Positions 18,681-32,000 of a stretch of 64,000 nucleotides of DNA are shown piece after piece. The stretch comes from Symbiodinium kawagutii (Eukaryota > Sar > Dinophyceae > Suessiales > Symbiodiniaceae). Below the pieces are notes generated by a model. That model did not search any database and was not told the origin of the DNA. It worked only from the letters and a program-made list of their open reading frames with translations. The stretch spans positions 85,817 through 149,816 of the forward strand of contig VSDK01009419.1 of assembly GCA_009767595.1 (NCBI GenBank), written 5' to 3'. Each line of letters begins with the position of its first letter. Positions within the stretch are counted from its first letter, which is position 1. The translations under genes were made by a program, and so were the position numbers.

Positions 18681-18735
18681 TGAGGGAAGATGAGGGAAGA
18701 CAAGGGAAGATGAGGGAAGATGATGGAAGAGGCCT
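18681..18735. repeat. GATGAGGGAA tandem repeat
   Basis: Four or five imperfect copies of an 11-bp GATGAGGGAAG unit. Confidence 0.85.
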
Positions 18736-21700
18736 TTTGACGGAAAATCTTGTCAATCTTAGGATCCACGTAGACGTTATGTGAAAAGACTTGCAGAAGT
18801 GCTGTGCCCTTGCTACGAGTTCAATGCATTGGAGTTGCCGCTTTATCCAAAAAACAACAAACAAAACAAGTTGTCACATTTCTATATTTCTGCAGGAATA
18901 ACACTTTCTTTGGTTTCCGGCGAAAGAACGGGAGTACAGCTTCATGCATTGTCCACTCTTGATTGATACAGATTTAGGCGTGAGACGAACCAGGAGTCCC
19001 GAAGGCGTATTGCCCACAAGGTGATTGAGTTTCAGGTATTCAACCGTATTCAATGATTTTGAATTGGATCTCTGTAGAAGAAAACCACTTGATGCACCGA
19101 TCTCATTGGTGAACAAAGGATTCCAGTGGGAGAGGATTGTCAAATGTGGTCACCAGAGGAACAGCTTTTTCTGTATATTTAGGTGTACAGACTGTATAGA
19201 CTTCAGACGCAGACCCAATCGCATTTTCTGCCGCGGACTTGATCATCGGTGTTCCAAAAAGAACAGTGGCCAGGGGTCTGGAGTACAGTAGAAAGGATCA
19301 TGTGCAGCTGCACAACCTTCACACAAGTCATTGATCACAGAAGTTCATGTTTTAACTGATCGAAAGTCTTGGATGAATGCTGATAGCTCACAGACGGAAC
19401 AAAGACTTTGCGATTGCGTGTGAATCATGGGATTGTGTAGAATTTACGCGACGACCATGGAAAGTGTCCCACCGAAATTGATTTCAGGTTGTGTCTCCTT
19501 ATCTCATTGTCCTCAGTGATCCTGAGCTACTTGCAACGCTTGCAAAATAGAGAAACCCGTGGAGGGATGTAAGTGTCATCCAAACAATCGACTCAACGAT
19601 GCCACTGTGGAATCACAGCAGTTTTCTATTTTGCGACTGAAAGTCAATCTACACAGTGGCTACCATTGGTTTATTGAATCCGCTCGGCCCAGGTAGGAAT
19701 AGGTACGTGCCACTAGGAACTTTCAAACGCCCCAACAGTAGCGGAAATTGCGGTCAAGGTCGGAGTTTCGCGGAATGCGCAGTATCAATGTGTCATACTG
19801 AAAATGTCAATTTTTCTACAGAAGAACCGCTCGCGTCCATTGTGGTTTTACCAACAAGGAGAGGTGAAAGTCAGCGGAAATTGTGACCTGGAGAGCAATT
19901 TGTGCTCGAGTTCAATCCAGGGTTAGATCCTGATGAGTTCGAGCTATTCCATAACTCACAAAGGAATCCCCAGACCCAGACATGCTGTGGCAGCGACAAG
20001 TTGTTACTCCGAGGTGCCACTGGTGGGTCTGCGAATTTCCGAGACTTTGAAGCATAGTTTGTGGGGCCAACCTTTTGTGAGTTTGACATTGTTGGATTAG
20101 GACATTAGTGGCTGGTCACAGTAACGTGACATCACCGTTGCTGGACCGTCCACAAAAGTCTTTGCTGCAAGCAAGTTTCATTGACTTGGGACTCTGTGTT
20201 GGTCATGTTTGTGGCAGATACTAAATTCATGGGAAATGATGGACTCTCTTCGTTGACTCTCACCCTTTTCCAACCGTACCTTTTGTTGAGCCTCCGGACT
20301 TGGACATCTCTCATAGTTGCCCATGAATTTTGGTGTAGCATTGAATTGATTGAAAGCTGTCAAGAATACGCTACAGCTAGCCATGTGATGTTTCGTCGTA
20401 GGAGACAAGGTGTCTTCGGTTATGGCGTGACTCAGGAAGTACCACAGGGATGAGCAGCACCTTTGCGGGCTTCCGTGCGCAGGGAGGGGGCGGAAAAGGA
20501 CAGGTCTCACGGGTCGACATTCTGCAGATGTTTGGGGCCGGCCCTTTTGATTGTCTTCGCATGCAGTGAACAATGGCAGTGCTCTTGTTGCCAAAGAGCA
20601 GAACTGTGCATTGCAAGAACGCAGCGAAGGAACAAACCCAACTTCTTTCGAAAATCTACAGAGAAGCCAGAGAGACTCTGAAATTTGAATTTTCAATGCA
20701 TTATATAAACATCACCCTGGAAAAACTTGGGAGATCCGGGTGTCACGTACGTTCCTTTTCATTGACACGTCACAGGTCTGTAGTCTCACTGTCGCCACTG
20801 GCGTCTAGGTCGAGAGTCCCAAAATTCTGGGAGCCGTGTTGGAGGACCAAGGAACTGTGTTAAGACGCTGAAAGGACAAGACTAAATGGAAAATTATTGT
20901 ATTCTGGTATTGGTTCAAACTGGTCCACTGGTCCACGGTGCTCTTGGAACATGATCTAACTTTTTGTGCTTTTGTGTTTGGGCGATTGGAGCTTGCAGAA
21001 CTTGTTTCCGCAGGGCATTGCCACAGAAGTGCTCAGTGTAGTTTAAGGGTTTGGCATGTCATCACTGTGCACGCCTAAGGCCCAAACTACCAAGGGTTTC
21101 GAGGCGGTGCGAATATCAGTTGATGAATGGCACAGCACAGAATCTTAGCAAGCAAAAGTCTTGGATATGCACAGAGTCATGTCAGTAACTACGATTCTCC
21201 CCTCTCACTCGCTCTCGAAATATGCACTTGCTGCGCACTTGTACATACGCGTATGCACCCTTATTGTTGTGATGTTGCAGTGTATGTTCAGGAATGTGCT
21301 GACCATCATGTAGTTTTTACATGGATTTCATAATGTTCATTTTATTCCTTTGATTTCATTTGCAACTAAGCCTGGAGCCCTGTGTGATTTGGATGGTCTG
21401 TGAGTCCGCGGAAGGGGCTGTGACGGTCGAAACAGGCATGGCGCAGGAAATCAGTCCGCATGCCGAAAGAAGGTGTGTACTTGCGCTGGGAGCTCAGCAT
21501 GTCAAAATTAAAACTCACCATCTTGGGAAAGGATCTGCAGAAGAATCTCTTGACAATCAAAAGAGTTATATAATATATATATAGGTGTTATATATATATA
21601 GGTGAATTTGAGTTCATTGCGGGGGCGATATGGGATTGTTTCTCAAATTTTCTCAGCAATGATGAGGAGTTTGCAAGTAATTGAAAAGAGGCCTTTGGAC

Positions 21701-24160
21701 TCATTGCAGTACAGTTGTTGATCTGGAGAACATAGAAACAGCTCGCGTTGCATTTTGGATCGCCTTTCTGAAGAACTTGGAAGCTTTGCTTCTGCTCCAC
21801 GTTGAAACGTGGACATCTTCAACGCCATGGGAGCGGCAGAGAGCATGGGAGCTTGCGGTGCTTGCGCGATGCTTGGCATCAGTGGGAAAGGTAGGAAACG
21901 CAAAGTTTACAAAGAGCTGCCGAGATTTGAAAAGGACAAATAAGGGTATAACGGTCGTAAGACTGACGTGTTTTAGAACCACTGAACAAGCACAGACACG
22001 TTCCTGGTATGCACCTTTGATGGGTGGTGTTATGGTGACAACAGAATCATCTACCGCTCCAGTCCAGCATGAAAGTGTGGATGTATTTGTTTCTGACGGT
22101 GGCATTGGTTTAATTGTGGCAATGCGGGCGATCGAACAATTGCAAAGGGATAGAGTCGGATAGGAAGGGAGGTGTATGAGAAGACATTAGAAAACATTGG
22201 AAAGAGGCCCACGCTGAACACCTGGAAAGGGCATTAAATTGGGAGGCTATGTGCGGCCTTGAAATGCCCAGAAAGGCAATCGAAAGCCAAAGAGGTTGAG
22301 GGCAAAACATAGTGCACCTCTCCAGTTGCCAACTTTTTGGTGAGGATGGTACAGGGGTCAGTCTTCTGGGAGTCACAGAGGCTTTCTATTGGAGACAATG
22401 CCTTAGATTTGATGGTGTACTTTGACGACATGTCTGAAAAACGATTTCTGTGCAAACCAAGGAAATCTTCACAGAACGAGACCGATCGTGAAGTTGATCA
22501 AGTGAACGTTGAACATACCGATCTTGGTCTTGCTCATAGAACATCCATCCGAACCAGTGCCTTCAAAGCGGATGTTGATGCAGACCTTGGTCATCTTGGT
22601 CTTTCCTCCATATCCACCGCATCAATCGCATACGATTATGATGAAGGCGCGACTGGTGGGAAATCGGGGTGCATAGCCATCAATCTAGGAAACAAGATCA
22701 AACTTGGGAAACCGGACTTTGTATCAAGATGTATGTCAGCTTCTTTATTTTGATTTGGGTCGAGTTGAATTGCCGTGCTTGGGCAAGAAAAACACGCCGT
22801 TCTCTGTCGCGGATCGCTACCTTCAAGGGTTTGTATGATATTCACGTGGTGTGTGCCACCCACACTGCTCGGTCATTTGGGGAAACGCGTAATCAGGTTG
22901 TCAGTCGAATGAGTTAAGGGTGTGCCACGAGATGGTTAGGGATCACCTTGCGAACAGACTTTTCGGCCCTCGTTGGTCTGAAAGGTTCCCTGCGTTCCGC
23001 GAGTTTCGGGGAGCTTTAGCACTCTTGTAAGCTTAGAGGGTCCTATAGCTTGCAAAACAGGGAAAATGTGGAGCTTTCTGGGAGAGCAGTGTTGAATCTT
23101 GGCCGTTAACCTATGGTTTCCTAGCACAGCACAGCATGCGCCAATGGCAATTGGGACAGCAATGTGGAGCTATTTTGAATTATTTTGACTTATGGGGCCG
23201 CTAGAAGAGCCATCATAGCTTACGTTCGGCTCTGGTGGGTCAAAGGATCCAGGAGTCATTGGCGCGTTGATGTAGAGCTCACTTGCAAGCTATGTTGGGC
23301 GATTGCACGGTTTGATATTGGCCTATCTCGGGCCTCGAAAAGTATCGCTGCCTGATGGGGCTGCTAAACGTCGTGCTGGGCCATGACAGCAATTTCGGCT
23401 GCCAATGTACATGTTACATGCACCTTTGCAAGGTGCATTTTAGTGTTGAGCTCTATTGTGTGCTGGGCAATTGGAACCTGCAATTGCTCAGAACATCTAG
23501 AAACACGGTTTGCATGCTAGCTTTCATTCTCCACTCTCAGGTTTTTGAGTTTCAAAACTGAAAGAAACAGCTTGATATGGAAACTTACCCAAAGAACCTT
23601 TCAAACGCACCATTGACCTTATCTTAGTTCTTTTGGGTTTTGACAGGAAGGGACTGGTGGCCACTCGCACTCATTCACACTTTACCAGTGTGGCAGTCAG
23701 TTTACTTAGACTCAGATCGAGTTGGTGTTAGCCTTGGTCAACAAGTTTAATTACCCGTATAGTAGTGACCAGGTCGACTTGGGTTGACTTTGCTCAGGGT
23801 GGCACTGCGTGCACTTCGATGCGTGGCCTTCTCTTAATGAAAGCAACAAGTTATACAGACGTTGAATGCACTGGAGCCACACCAATGACATGATTGAAAA
23901 GGATGAAAGTTAGGGAGTACATGCGGCGTGTTGCTCCGCCGTGCAGACTATGTATCGCGTAGAATCAGCAAAGCAGATCTGCCAAAATTCTTTCAGACAA
24001 TCCCCTGATCCAATGACTTCTCAAGCCATGCAATGCTCACAGGTGGAGGCGCCTCTCGGTCATCTTTCTCTTCTACATCTATGTTTGAAGAGGAGGTTCG
24101 GGTCGGTGCTGCACTCGCATAGGGATGGCGCCCAGCAATCCATAGCAATCCTATCCCAAG
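18736..24160. other. Long stretch with weak coding hints only
   Basis: Mostly intron-like or intergenic. Two + strand segments have protein-like composition. One at about 19893-20057 includes QFVLEFNPGLDPDEFELFHN and ends in a stop. The other, 22337-22753, is 138 codons and includes ADVDADLGHLGLSSISTASI. Neither has well-supported borders or a recognised family. A short TATATAGG duplication is at 21570-21605. Confidence 0.35.
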
Positions 24161-24161
24161 A

Positions 24162-24203
24162 GCTGCGTGGCTGCGTGGCTGCGTGGCTGCGTGGCTGCGT
24201 GGC
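24162..24203. repeat. 8-bp tandem repeat CTGCGTGG
   Basis: Five uninterrupted copies of CTGCGTGG. Confidence 0.95.
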
Positions 24204-24397
24204 TTGTCACCTAAGATTTCAGTGGCATAGCCATGGCAGCACGTTGAGGCCCCCATAAGCACAGCACAGATTCGGAGAGACAGCTGTTCGCCAGGGGCTT
24301 GGAGAGCCCAATCGCCTGACGCACGAGCTGGGCCCTGAGCTGTTGCAGCGTTGCATCGCTCCAAAGGCAGCATGTCTTTGAGAGCAAAATATGGCGA

Positions 24398-24533
24398 AGA
24401 TGAGCTAAGATGAGTCTTTAAGATGAGCTAAGATGAGTCTTTAAGATGAGCTAAGATGAGTCTTTAAGATGAGCTAAGATGAGTCTTTAAGATGAGCTAA
24501 GATGAGCTAAGAACTGCTAAGATGAGCTAAGTA
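24398..24533. repeat. 23-bp tandem repeat
   Basis: Four exact 23-bp units (24398-24489), each with two AGATGAG words and a CTTTA end. Truncated GATGAGCTAA copies follow to 24533. Confidence 0.95.
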
Positions 24534-24813
24534 TGTCATCTTCATCTCTGTGTATGGAATCCGGTTCTCACGCCGCATTCAACAGAACGTGTTGATGGCT
24601 GAGGCTTCACTTGCAGAACCTGGAGGAGTTCTTTCAGGCGAGAGGGCTCTGAAGCCTCTAGGACCTCTTTGAACCGACCTCTTCCCTCGCACTCCTGTGC
24701 CCACCTGGTGCCCACCTGGATATGTAGAAGAAATGCAGTCTAACACACAGCTGACAGGGAATATGATTGAATTCTTCACAACAACTGTGCATTTTTTCGA
24801 ATTTTGTTGCAAG

Positions 24814-24948
24814 GGTTCCATGATCTTTGATGGTGACAAGTTGGTTCAGCCTCCACAGGGCTTGGAAGACGATCCGAACGAGCTGGAAGATTCTGTGGGT
24901 TCCAAGAGAATCGAGTTGCTCCAGCGAAGGCTGCTCCGGGATAAAGGG
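24814..24948 (+). CDS. Candidate internal exon
   Basis: 45 codons from an AG acceptor (24812-24813) to a GT donor (24949-24950), phase 0. It encodes GSMIFDGDKLVQPPQGLEDD and a charged helix ending RIELLQRRLLRDKG. Well-balanced composition, but no family recognised. Confidence 0.4.
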
Positions 24949-27590
24949 GTTGGGGGGTGCAGAGAGCACAGCGCTGAGCAACCAAATTTTTGACTTGAGA
25001 ACGGGGCTGTCATGCAAGGTCTGAGGATTTCCAAGGTATTGTTGCACACCGGTGCACGTTCTGCAAAGTTCAAACAGGATGCAGCACATGGACCTGAATC
25101 AAGGCACACGCGTAAGACACTTGGAGCGATCGTTTTGGAGTGACATTTCGCAAGAAATTCTGGTAGAGACACTGGTAGGACACTGTTGTAAACAGCCACA
25201 CTTGGTAGCGACTCTTGTGAGATACTCTTGAACTGGTACTCTCGATATGACACTGTGAGACACTCCTGTGAACAACTCTTCCAGTGGGAACGCTTAAGAG
25301 ACAGTTGGGGTGACACTGTGACACTCTTGGCATGGTACTTTTGGCCTCAAGCGAACACACCACCCCAAGACCCCCAAGTGAAAAGAGAACCCTGCGCTAC
25401 ACATTCGAGACAAATAGAACTGAAACCACCATGTGTGTTGGGACAGTTTCAATCTTGAGTGGGATAGTGAATCTTTCAGAGCTGTGAAAAGGGACTTCCT
25501 CAGCACTTCTCAAACTGCGAGAGATGCAGCACTGTCTACTTTCAGGCAGACAATCAAAACATTTCGCTTTTCTTCGTCCTCGTCTTGGTCCTTCAGCCCC
25601 ATCACAGTTCTCCTGTTCCTGCTCGCAGCAGCAGCAGCACCACCACCAGCATCACCACCACCACAAGCATCATGATGACCATTACCATCATCACCACTGT
25701 CCTCGTCGTTGTCAACATCGTCGTTCTCTCCTCCTCCTCCTCTTCCTCCTCCTCCACGCAGCAGTGATTGCATCAGGAATCAAATGGCATCATCTGGGGG
25801 CAGGAACCGACAGGAACCGGCAGGATCCAGCAGGACATAGTGAATATAACCCAACTGTGTAACTGCTTTCATGATGCAAGGGATGCTCTTCTTATTTGTG
25901 TTGTGCCAGGCTGAATGCTGAGATGGCGACGACAAAAAGACCTGCTTCTCTGAGGGATATGATAGATCCAGACATGTAGTTGACAAGCATTGATCACGGC
26001 GTTCATCCTAGATTTGCTATGATTTGCTATCATGCCTTTGTGACAGAACAAAATGTTGAACATAGTCATGTACAGCTTGTACTCATGCACCTATGCCGTT
26101 TGATCAAGTCTCATGCCGCTCGGCGCTCCTGTTTCCCTTTTCCTAACTGATGTATGATGAGATATGATGAGCTTGCTGTTTGAGCAAGCCATCCTCTGAG
26201 AGATCTTGCGGGACAAGCTTCGAGCAATACTTTGACCATGACAGTAGTCCCAATGGGGGGCATCGTTTCATCTTTTTCGTTCCATGGTAAGCTCTGGTTG
26301 GTGAGCAGGCTTTTGTCCTTTCTGCAAGGCTCAGAAACAGAGCTTCTTTATCAACAGAGGAAGGTGCATTGTAGCCCTTCGCCCTTGCGGGCATTTTTTT
26401 GGCAGAATTTTCTGTCAGGATTTTCCTGTGGCATCAGACCCAAGAACCATCAAGAACCCGTGTTCGCAGAACCCGTGATTGGAAGAACCCGTTAGAATTC
26501 TGTATTTGGAGACGGCAACTGCTGGGGGATCTACTCATTTGTAGAGGTCTTCTGAGCCATCTCACCTTGTCCGCAGCAAAGGGAGAGTCATCCACAGATT
26601 GAAACACAGAGTATTGAATCATGGTATTGAGTATTGAGTAGGTACAAAGATAGGCACAAAGATTGATCAAGGTTCCCTACATTCTCAGATGCTTTTGGGC
26701 CTCGAGGTTTCCCTGTAAACACCCTTGTGGTTGCAGTATGTTGGCCACGGTTATGGCCTCAAGGGAGAGCCATGACTGTCCTGGCAGTGCCTACCGCTTC
26801 ATTTGAGATGGGTTGTGTGTGTGGCAGCTGAAGAGCAGCCGGATCACCCCCACTTCCTAATCCAGTGAGCTGAACTGAGAAAATACTCCGCAAAAGATAC
26901 AGAAACCTGAGATCCAAGCACTTTTCTCACAGTTCTGCTCAAACGAATACCAGATAAGTGTTCTTGAACAACTCTGCAAACCCGCGGAAAATTCCTGGTG
27001 GCCCTCCGCTCCTTGGTGGCCCCATGAGTTGTAGAACTTAAAAATGTACAGCTCTGTACAAAGCCTGGTCCTGCACTCTGAGGCGTAGCAAACGTCATGG
27101 ATATCTTGCAGCAGGTCTGACCGATTTCGAGTTCGTCGTTTCAAATTTGAGAAACCTAATTGACTTGACTTTCATATTTTTTTGTTTGTACACTTGTACA
27201 TTTACCTGGTGCTCCAGGTCAGAACCTTGGTGGGCTTGGTCACCAACGTTTGGAGCTGGTCTATGAGAACTAATTCGACCTTTCGCCAGGCTGGTGGCAC
27301 CTGGTGCCTGATCTTTACACTGATGGGATCGGCTTCTGCAGTGTCTCTTGTAAGACAGCCTGTCCACAAAGGATAGTACTTCAACATAATCTCTGTTATG
27401 CATCCAATCATCCGAAGGATCATCCTTTGGCTCTTGAGAGACAGTCTTCCGCCCAGCGATCTGCAGGTCATGCCAGGATTAGTTCGTGTGCACACTGGTG
27501 TTGGCTCAGAGACCTTCATCTTGCAGAGTTATTACTTGTCGGGTCCTCCAGGACGCTCAAAGAATCCGTTGGCAGATTGAGATGTACACA
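24949..27590. other. Non-coding stretch with diffuse repeats
   Basis: Holds degenerate GACACTCTTG-like copies at 25165-25335, the triplet tract at 25627-25764, and three AGAACCCGT copies at 26452-26493. Reverse-strand open segments near 27200-27520 are not convincing. Confidence 0.45.
25627..25764. repeat. Compound CAG/CAC/ATC/CTC triplet tract
   Basis: CAG runs into CAC, CAT and GTC words and ends in CTC repeats. It is trinucleotide-phased across about 140 bp. Confidence 0.85.
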
Positions 27591-27597
27591 TGTGTTC

Positions 27598-27682
27598 ACC
27601 ATATATATATATAAATGTATATATGTATACATATATATATATATATGTATATATGTATATATATATATAATATTATATATAT
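27598..27682. repeat. TA-rich microsatellite
   Basis: TATA runs with ATGTATAC interruptions for about 85 bp. Confidence 0.9.
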
Positions 27683-27689
27683 AATCCAT

Positions 27690-28939
27690 ATCATTTCATG
27701 TCAAGTTGGTTTTCACATGGCTGCGCTTGGATCTTTGCCAAGTTAAGATGCTCACTGTGGCGGGCAAACCTTGAGTCCACCGTTCTGCTTTGTTCGAAAT
27801 GGCTCAACTAAGAAGAGACCTATGAAGCATCAAGTGCTTGAACCCTGGACATGCACAAATGAATCATATTCTAGAAATCCAAATCCACAGAATTCCACGG
27901 AGCTATCCTAAGCCAACCCTGAAGTCATAGTTTCAGGTGTTGGAATCGCTTGAGATAAGATTGCGCAAATCACGCTTTACCATGTGCACGCATGCCATCA
28001 ATCACCGAAATCACCTCCCCTCTAGTAGCAGAGGAAGGCCAACTTCGAAGGATAGACAGAGACAGCTCTGAATATGCTAAGACAGAAGCAATGGTGAATC
28101 CTCTCCATGTGCGCGATACATGAAGGGAAGCTTTGCATGCAGCCCTACCTTCAGTGGCTGCAGCGACAGGCCGTTTTGCAAGTCATATCCAGGATTCTCA
28201 GCCACAGAAATCTACAGAACCAATCCTTTCAAAATTTGTTGGTGAATCGGTACTGAATCCAGGCACAAAGTGAAGATAAGTGATCTGAGCAAAGTTCCTG
28301 TGGAGCCAACAGCGGGAACTGAAAAAAACATTGCTGACCCTCAGCCACGGTCCCAAGGATAGCACCTGCTGATGGCAGTCTTTTCCGCAACTTGGCACAG
28401 GCTGTACCCAGGTGCTGCCTCCAGGGTTGAGGCCACGAAGATGTTTGAAAGCACTGGTCCCTCTGACTCAGCGAAGGTGCTTTGCGAGTGAACTTTCAGT
28501 AGAACTCCATCTGACAGACAACTGGCTGACGGCCATTGTATTTACACACAGAAATGCTTATAATTCATTTGTGATTAACACATGTCCATTTATTTTCTTC
28601 GTTTTGCCACAAGAAATGCCACCCGATGAAGGTGCTCTCGGTCCCAACTGATTGGGTAATCTTTTTAAAAAGTAAAGTCGGTGGCTGATCATCAAAGCTT
28701 CAGTTGGACATCTCTCTACGGACCAATTTCGGAGTGGTCACAGACTCCTTAGTGGTAAATTCGAGAACCCTGCAGCAATATTGGTGGATGCCAAGGACAG
28801 CACTTGGAGCGGCAGATTTGGCCTTACTTGCGCTTTGCTATTTGTATTCCTCGTGACTGTCCCAGCATTGCTGAAGCCTTGGCAGACGTCCCAGATTGGT
28901 TTCCAGTCACTCGAACAGCAACAGTTCAAGTTTTGACAG
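27690..28939. other. Upstream flank of the beta-helix gene
   Basis: No exon is firmly placed. Segments near 28375-28480 and 28830-28935 have protein-like reading, the latter including PSIAEALADVPDWF. They may be 5' exons of the following gene, but their borders are not resolved. Confidence 0.35.
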
Positions 28940-29090
28940 GACTCTCATCTGGTTGGAAATATCCAGTTGGATGAGTTTGTCCCAAAGGAGTGGACATGTT
29001 GGCATCGCTGTGATGAGGTCACAATCGTGCTAGCCAAAGGGAAGTACATGGAAGAAGGTCTTGTCATCAAGAAGCCAGTCACCTTGAGAG
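28940..29090 (+). CDS. Beta-helix gene, first recognised exon
   Basis: Acceptor AG 28938-28939. Reads DSHLVGNIQLDEFVPKEW, then DEVTIVLAKGKY and EEGLVIKKPVTLRG. The donor is uncertain among GC and GA sites at 29090-29098. Confidence 0.6.
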
Positions 29091-32000
29091 GCCCGATGCG
29101 ATCGATGCGTTTCTGCTGAATGAATGTACACAGTCCACCGTAGTATCAACTTTCCCAACTGAGACTGCCAGCTTGGTCAAAGTGAGACAAATGCAATTTT
29201 AGGACAGAGTCTTCTCTCTTTTTGCAAATTGGAAGACTGTAGAAATCTGTTTTCGAAAGCTGCAGAAGGAGTTGGCCCCAATTTTTCCAGGTGAAACCTG
29301 TGGAGTGGTGCTGTTGAGCAATGGTACAATTTCTGTGGACTACGAGGGACTTGGTGGCAACTTGACTCAAGATTGGTTGGGATCGGCGTCTCCGAGTTTC
29401 CTGGAGCTGTTTGGCAAAGTGACACAACCGACGTGGGAAGATTTGCATCAACACAGCTTGCAACGCAGCGGCTGACCGTAGGGCCCTGCGCTGAACTTGC
29501 AAAATCCTTCGGTTCTAAGGCATCCTCTCTGCCAAACACCAAGCCTTACGCGCAGGTTTCTCAAATATAGTGTATGCATGTGTACGCTTAGAATTTGTGC
29601 AAATATGAAAAAGTGGGTTGCAGCCACACATTTTCAAACCTCTTGGTGTTTTAGATGCAGTGACCCCACCAGGGTTTCATCATGGGTTCAAACAGTTTCC
29701 AAGCATAAGCTGCTTTAAGAGTGGGCTGTGCTCCACTGCTCCACTTTGTTCAGGTTCTCCCCTGCTGTGCAACTTGGACATCCAAAGCTCGATGGACATC
29801 TTCAGTGGAGCCCAGATGCAGCGTTGCAACCTTTCAGCGGGTAGCTATGGCATGCCGGGCATCACGGTGAAAGCTGGTGCCAGGCTGCAGTTGCAGCACT
29901 GCAGTTTTAAGGCACCTGGAAGCATCGCCATGGGGAAACGTTGGGCAATGGGTGCAACCATTCTGAGGTGGGAATAGAAGCAATTTCCCCACCAATTATA
30001 TATCCTGATTTTAGCATACTTGAGGATGGTGAGGAGTAGAAAGATGATGGATATTTGAAGCAGCGTACGGTCATGCGCAATCAGCATTTAGGCTGTTGCT
30101 GATAGTCAAGCATTGTCACGGTCCTGGTGTACAGGGCCTTCATACCTATTGTAAAGAACCTCCAGTATAGGTAGGGCACCATATCACGATAGATCATGTG
30201 CATTTAGATATGTTTCTCAAATTCTGTTGTTCCATTCTTCAGATGACCCCCATGCGCTGCACACTGTTGCAACTAAGATCTGCATTGGAGACTTACAAAC
30301 AAGTGACACTTGGAATTTGATTGAAACATTCATCCGGTGCTTACTCTAGCTTTATCGAAAGACCAGGCCAGTCGATGCCATTTCAATCTTAATACTTGCA
30401 ATCAGGATGACTTGGGAATATTGAGCCCTTCCCAAACCAGAGTCAACAAATCAACACTTAGTTGATATTCCTTTAAGCAGCTCTTCACGCCTAAACACCT
30501 TGAATCTAGACTTCCACAATGCAAGACGTTCTGTCATGAATCTGGAGTTCTACTTTCAATCAAGTTGTGCCGAGAGTCTTGGATCTTGAATCCAGCATTT
30601 GGAGCGATTTGGGAGGGCAAACTGTTTGCGATCCGTTTCATCTCGTGTCATTTCCCTCAGCTTTCTTCCCACAATCACAGCTACTCATAGCTACTCCACT
30701 TCCGAAGGCACTTGGAGTTCCAGCTCTGTTTCTTCGTGATGATGCGGAGGTTCGGCCGCTTTTGAAATCCACAAGATAACTAGTGAGTAATCCCTCGATC
30801 CCTCCTGTTTCCACACAGGATGACTATCCTGCGCTCCCCTCTTTACAAAATCTCAACAAAAGCATTTTGTAAAGCTCAGTATGATCATCCCATTCACAAA
30901 AGCCGAGCCATGAGCTCCAAGTAGTTCGTAGGGAAGTTTTGTCCGCATCGCAGGTGAAGCTCAGCGATTGTACCTTTGAGGAGAACCAGGGAGGCTGCAT
31001 CTCAGCCAGGAACTCTGCAATTGTGACCGTGGAGAGGGGCAGCTTCAAACAGAACGGAGCACCTGTGATCGGGCTGCGAGATTCTGCCAAGCTAAGTCAC
31101 TGTTCAGGCACACAGTTCTTTTTTATTCTTTTGTATTGGGGGAGTCCCTCACTTCCTTTTTGACAGATTAAACAACATCCTCTGAATGCTGTCGGGGTTG
31201 ATCTGAAAGCTTCGAGATTTTGTCTAAGAGATGATGTTAAAATGTTGACAAAGTGCTCAGCAAAAGTAGTTTTTTTCATTTTCTTTTCAGTGCTCCGAAA
31301 ATGGTAGCCTAAAGCCTAAACCATCGAACGCCAAAACCCAACAATAAAGTCGACCAGTGACCAGTACTTGATACATTTTGATCAATTTCTCAACTTCTGG
31401 CTCTGTTGAAAGCCATCCCAAGGTCTTTCGGACACCAGCCTTGAGTCCAATAATGGTTGCGGAATTTTGGTGCGTGGGGCTGCTACGGCTTGCATCAGCA
31501 GCAGTCAGTTGAGAGGTCACAAGATGTCTGCTGTGGCATTTCAGCATCAGTCAACCGGATCTGTGTCCCAAAGTCAGTTGCTTGGATGAGAGAATACATG
31601 AGACTACTCAGATTGCTTAGACAGCTCTGTCAGATCTCAGATCCATCAAAGCTATGGCAAAACCCACAGGTAGAAACCCAGCTCGGTAGAAACCCAGCTC
31701 GGTAGCTGCATAGGTAGCTACTCTGCGAGCTGCGAGGCTCGAGCGCAACGACGGAGCTGTGGTGTTGGTCAATGGGACGGCCAAGGTCGACGTGGAGGAC
31801 AACCTGTTCTGCAACAACGGTCGTTCTGCCCCGGTCATCGAGTTTAAGTCCAGCACAGGTGATGTCAAGGCGAAGATCGTGGCTGGTCATTTGCGCGCTG
31901 GGGGGCCTTTTGAGGGTTGAGCTGTGAAGGTCAAGCTCCCTTCTCATTTCTGTATACTCCGATTGGCTAGCACAACCCTCAACATCCCTTGTTCAGATGC

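Noticed and set aside
25339-25351. TTTTGGCCTCAAG resembling the end of the dinoflagellate spliced leader
   Set aside because: It has an extra C, the upstream part does not match, and no exon follows; likely chance.
27202-27519. Reverse-strand 105-codon frame as a retroelement fragment
   Set aside because: No polymerase, integrase or protease motif is present.
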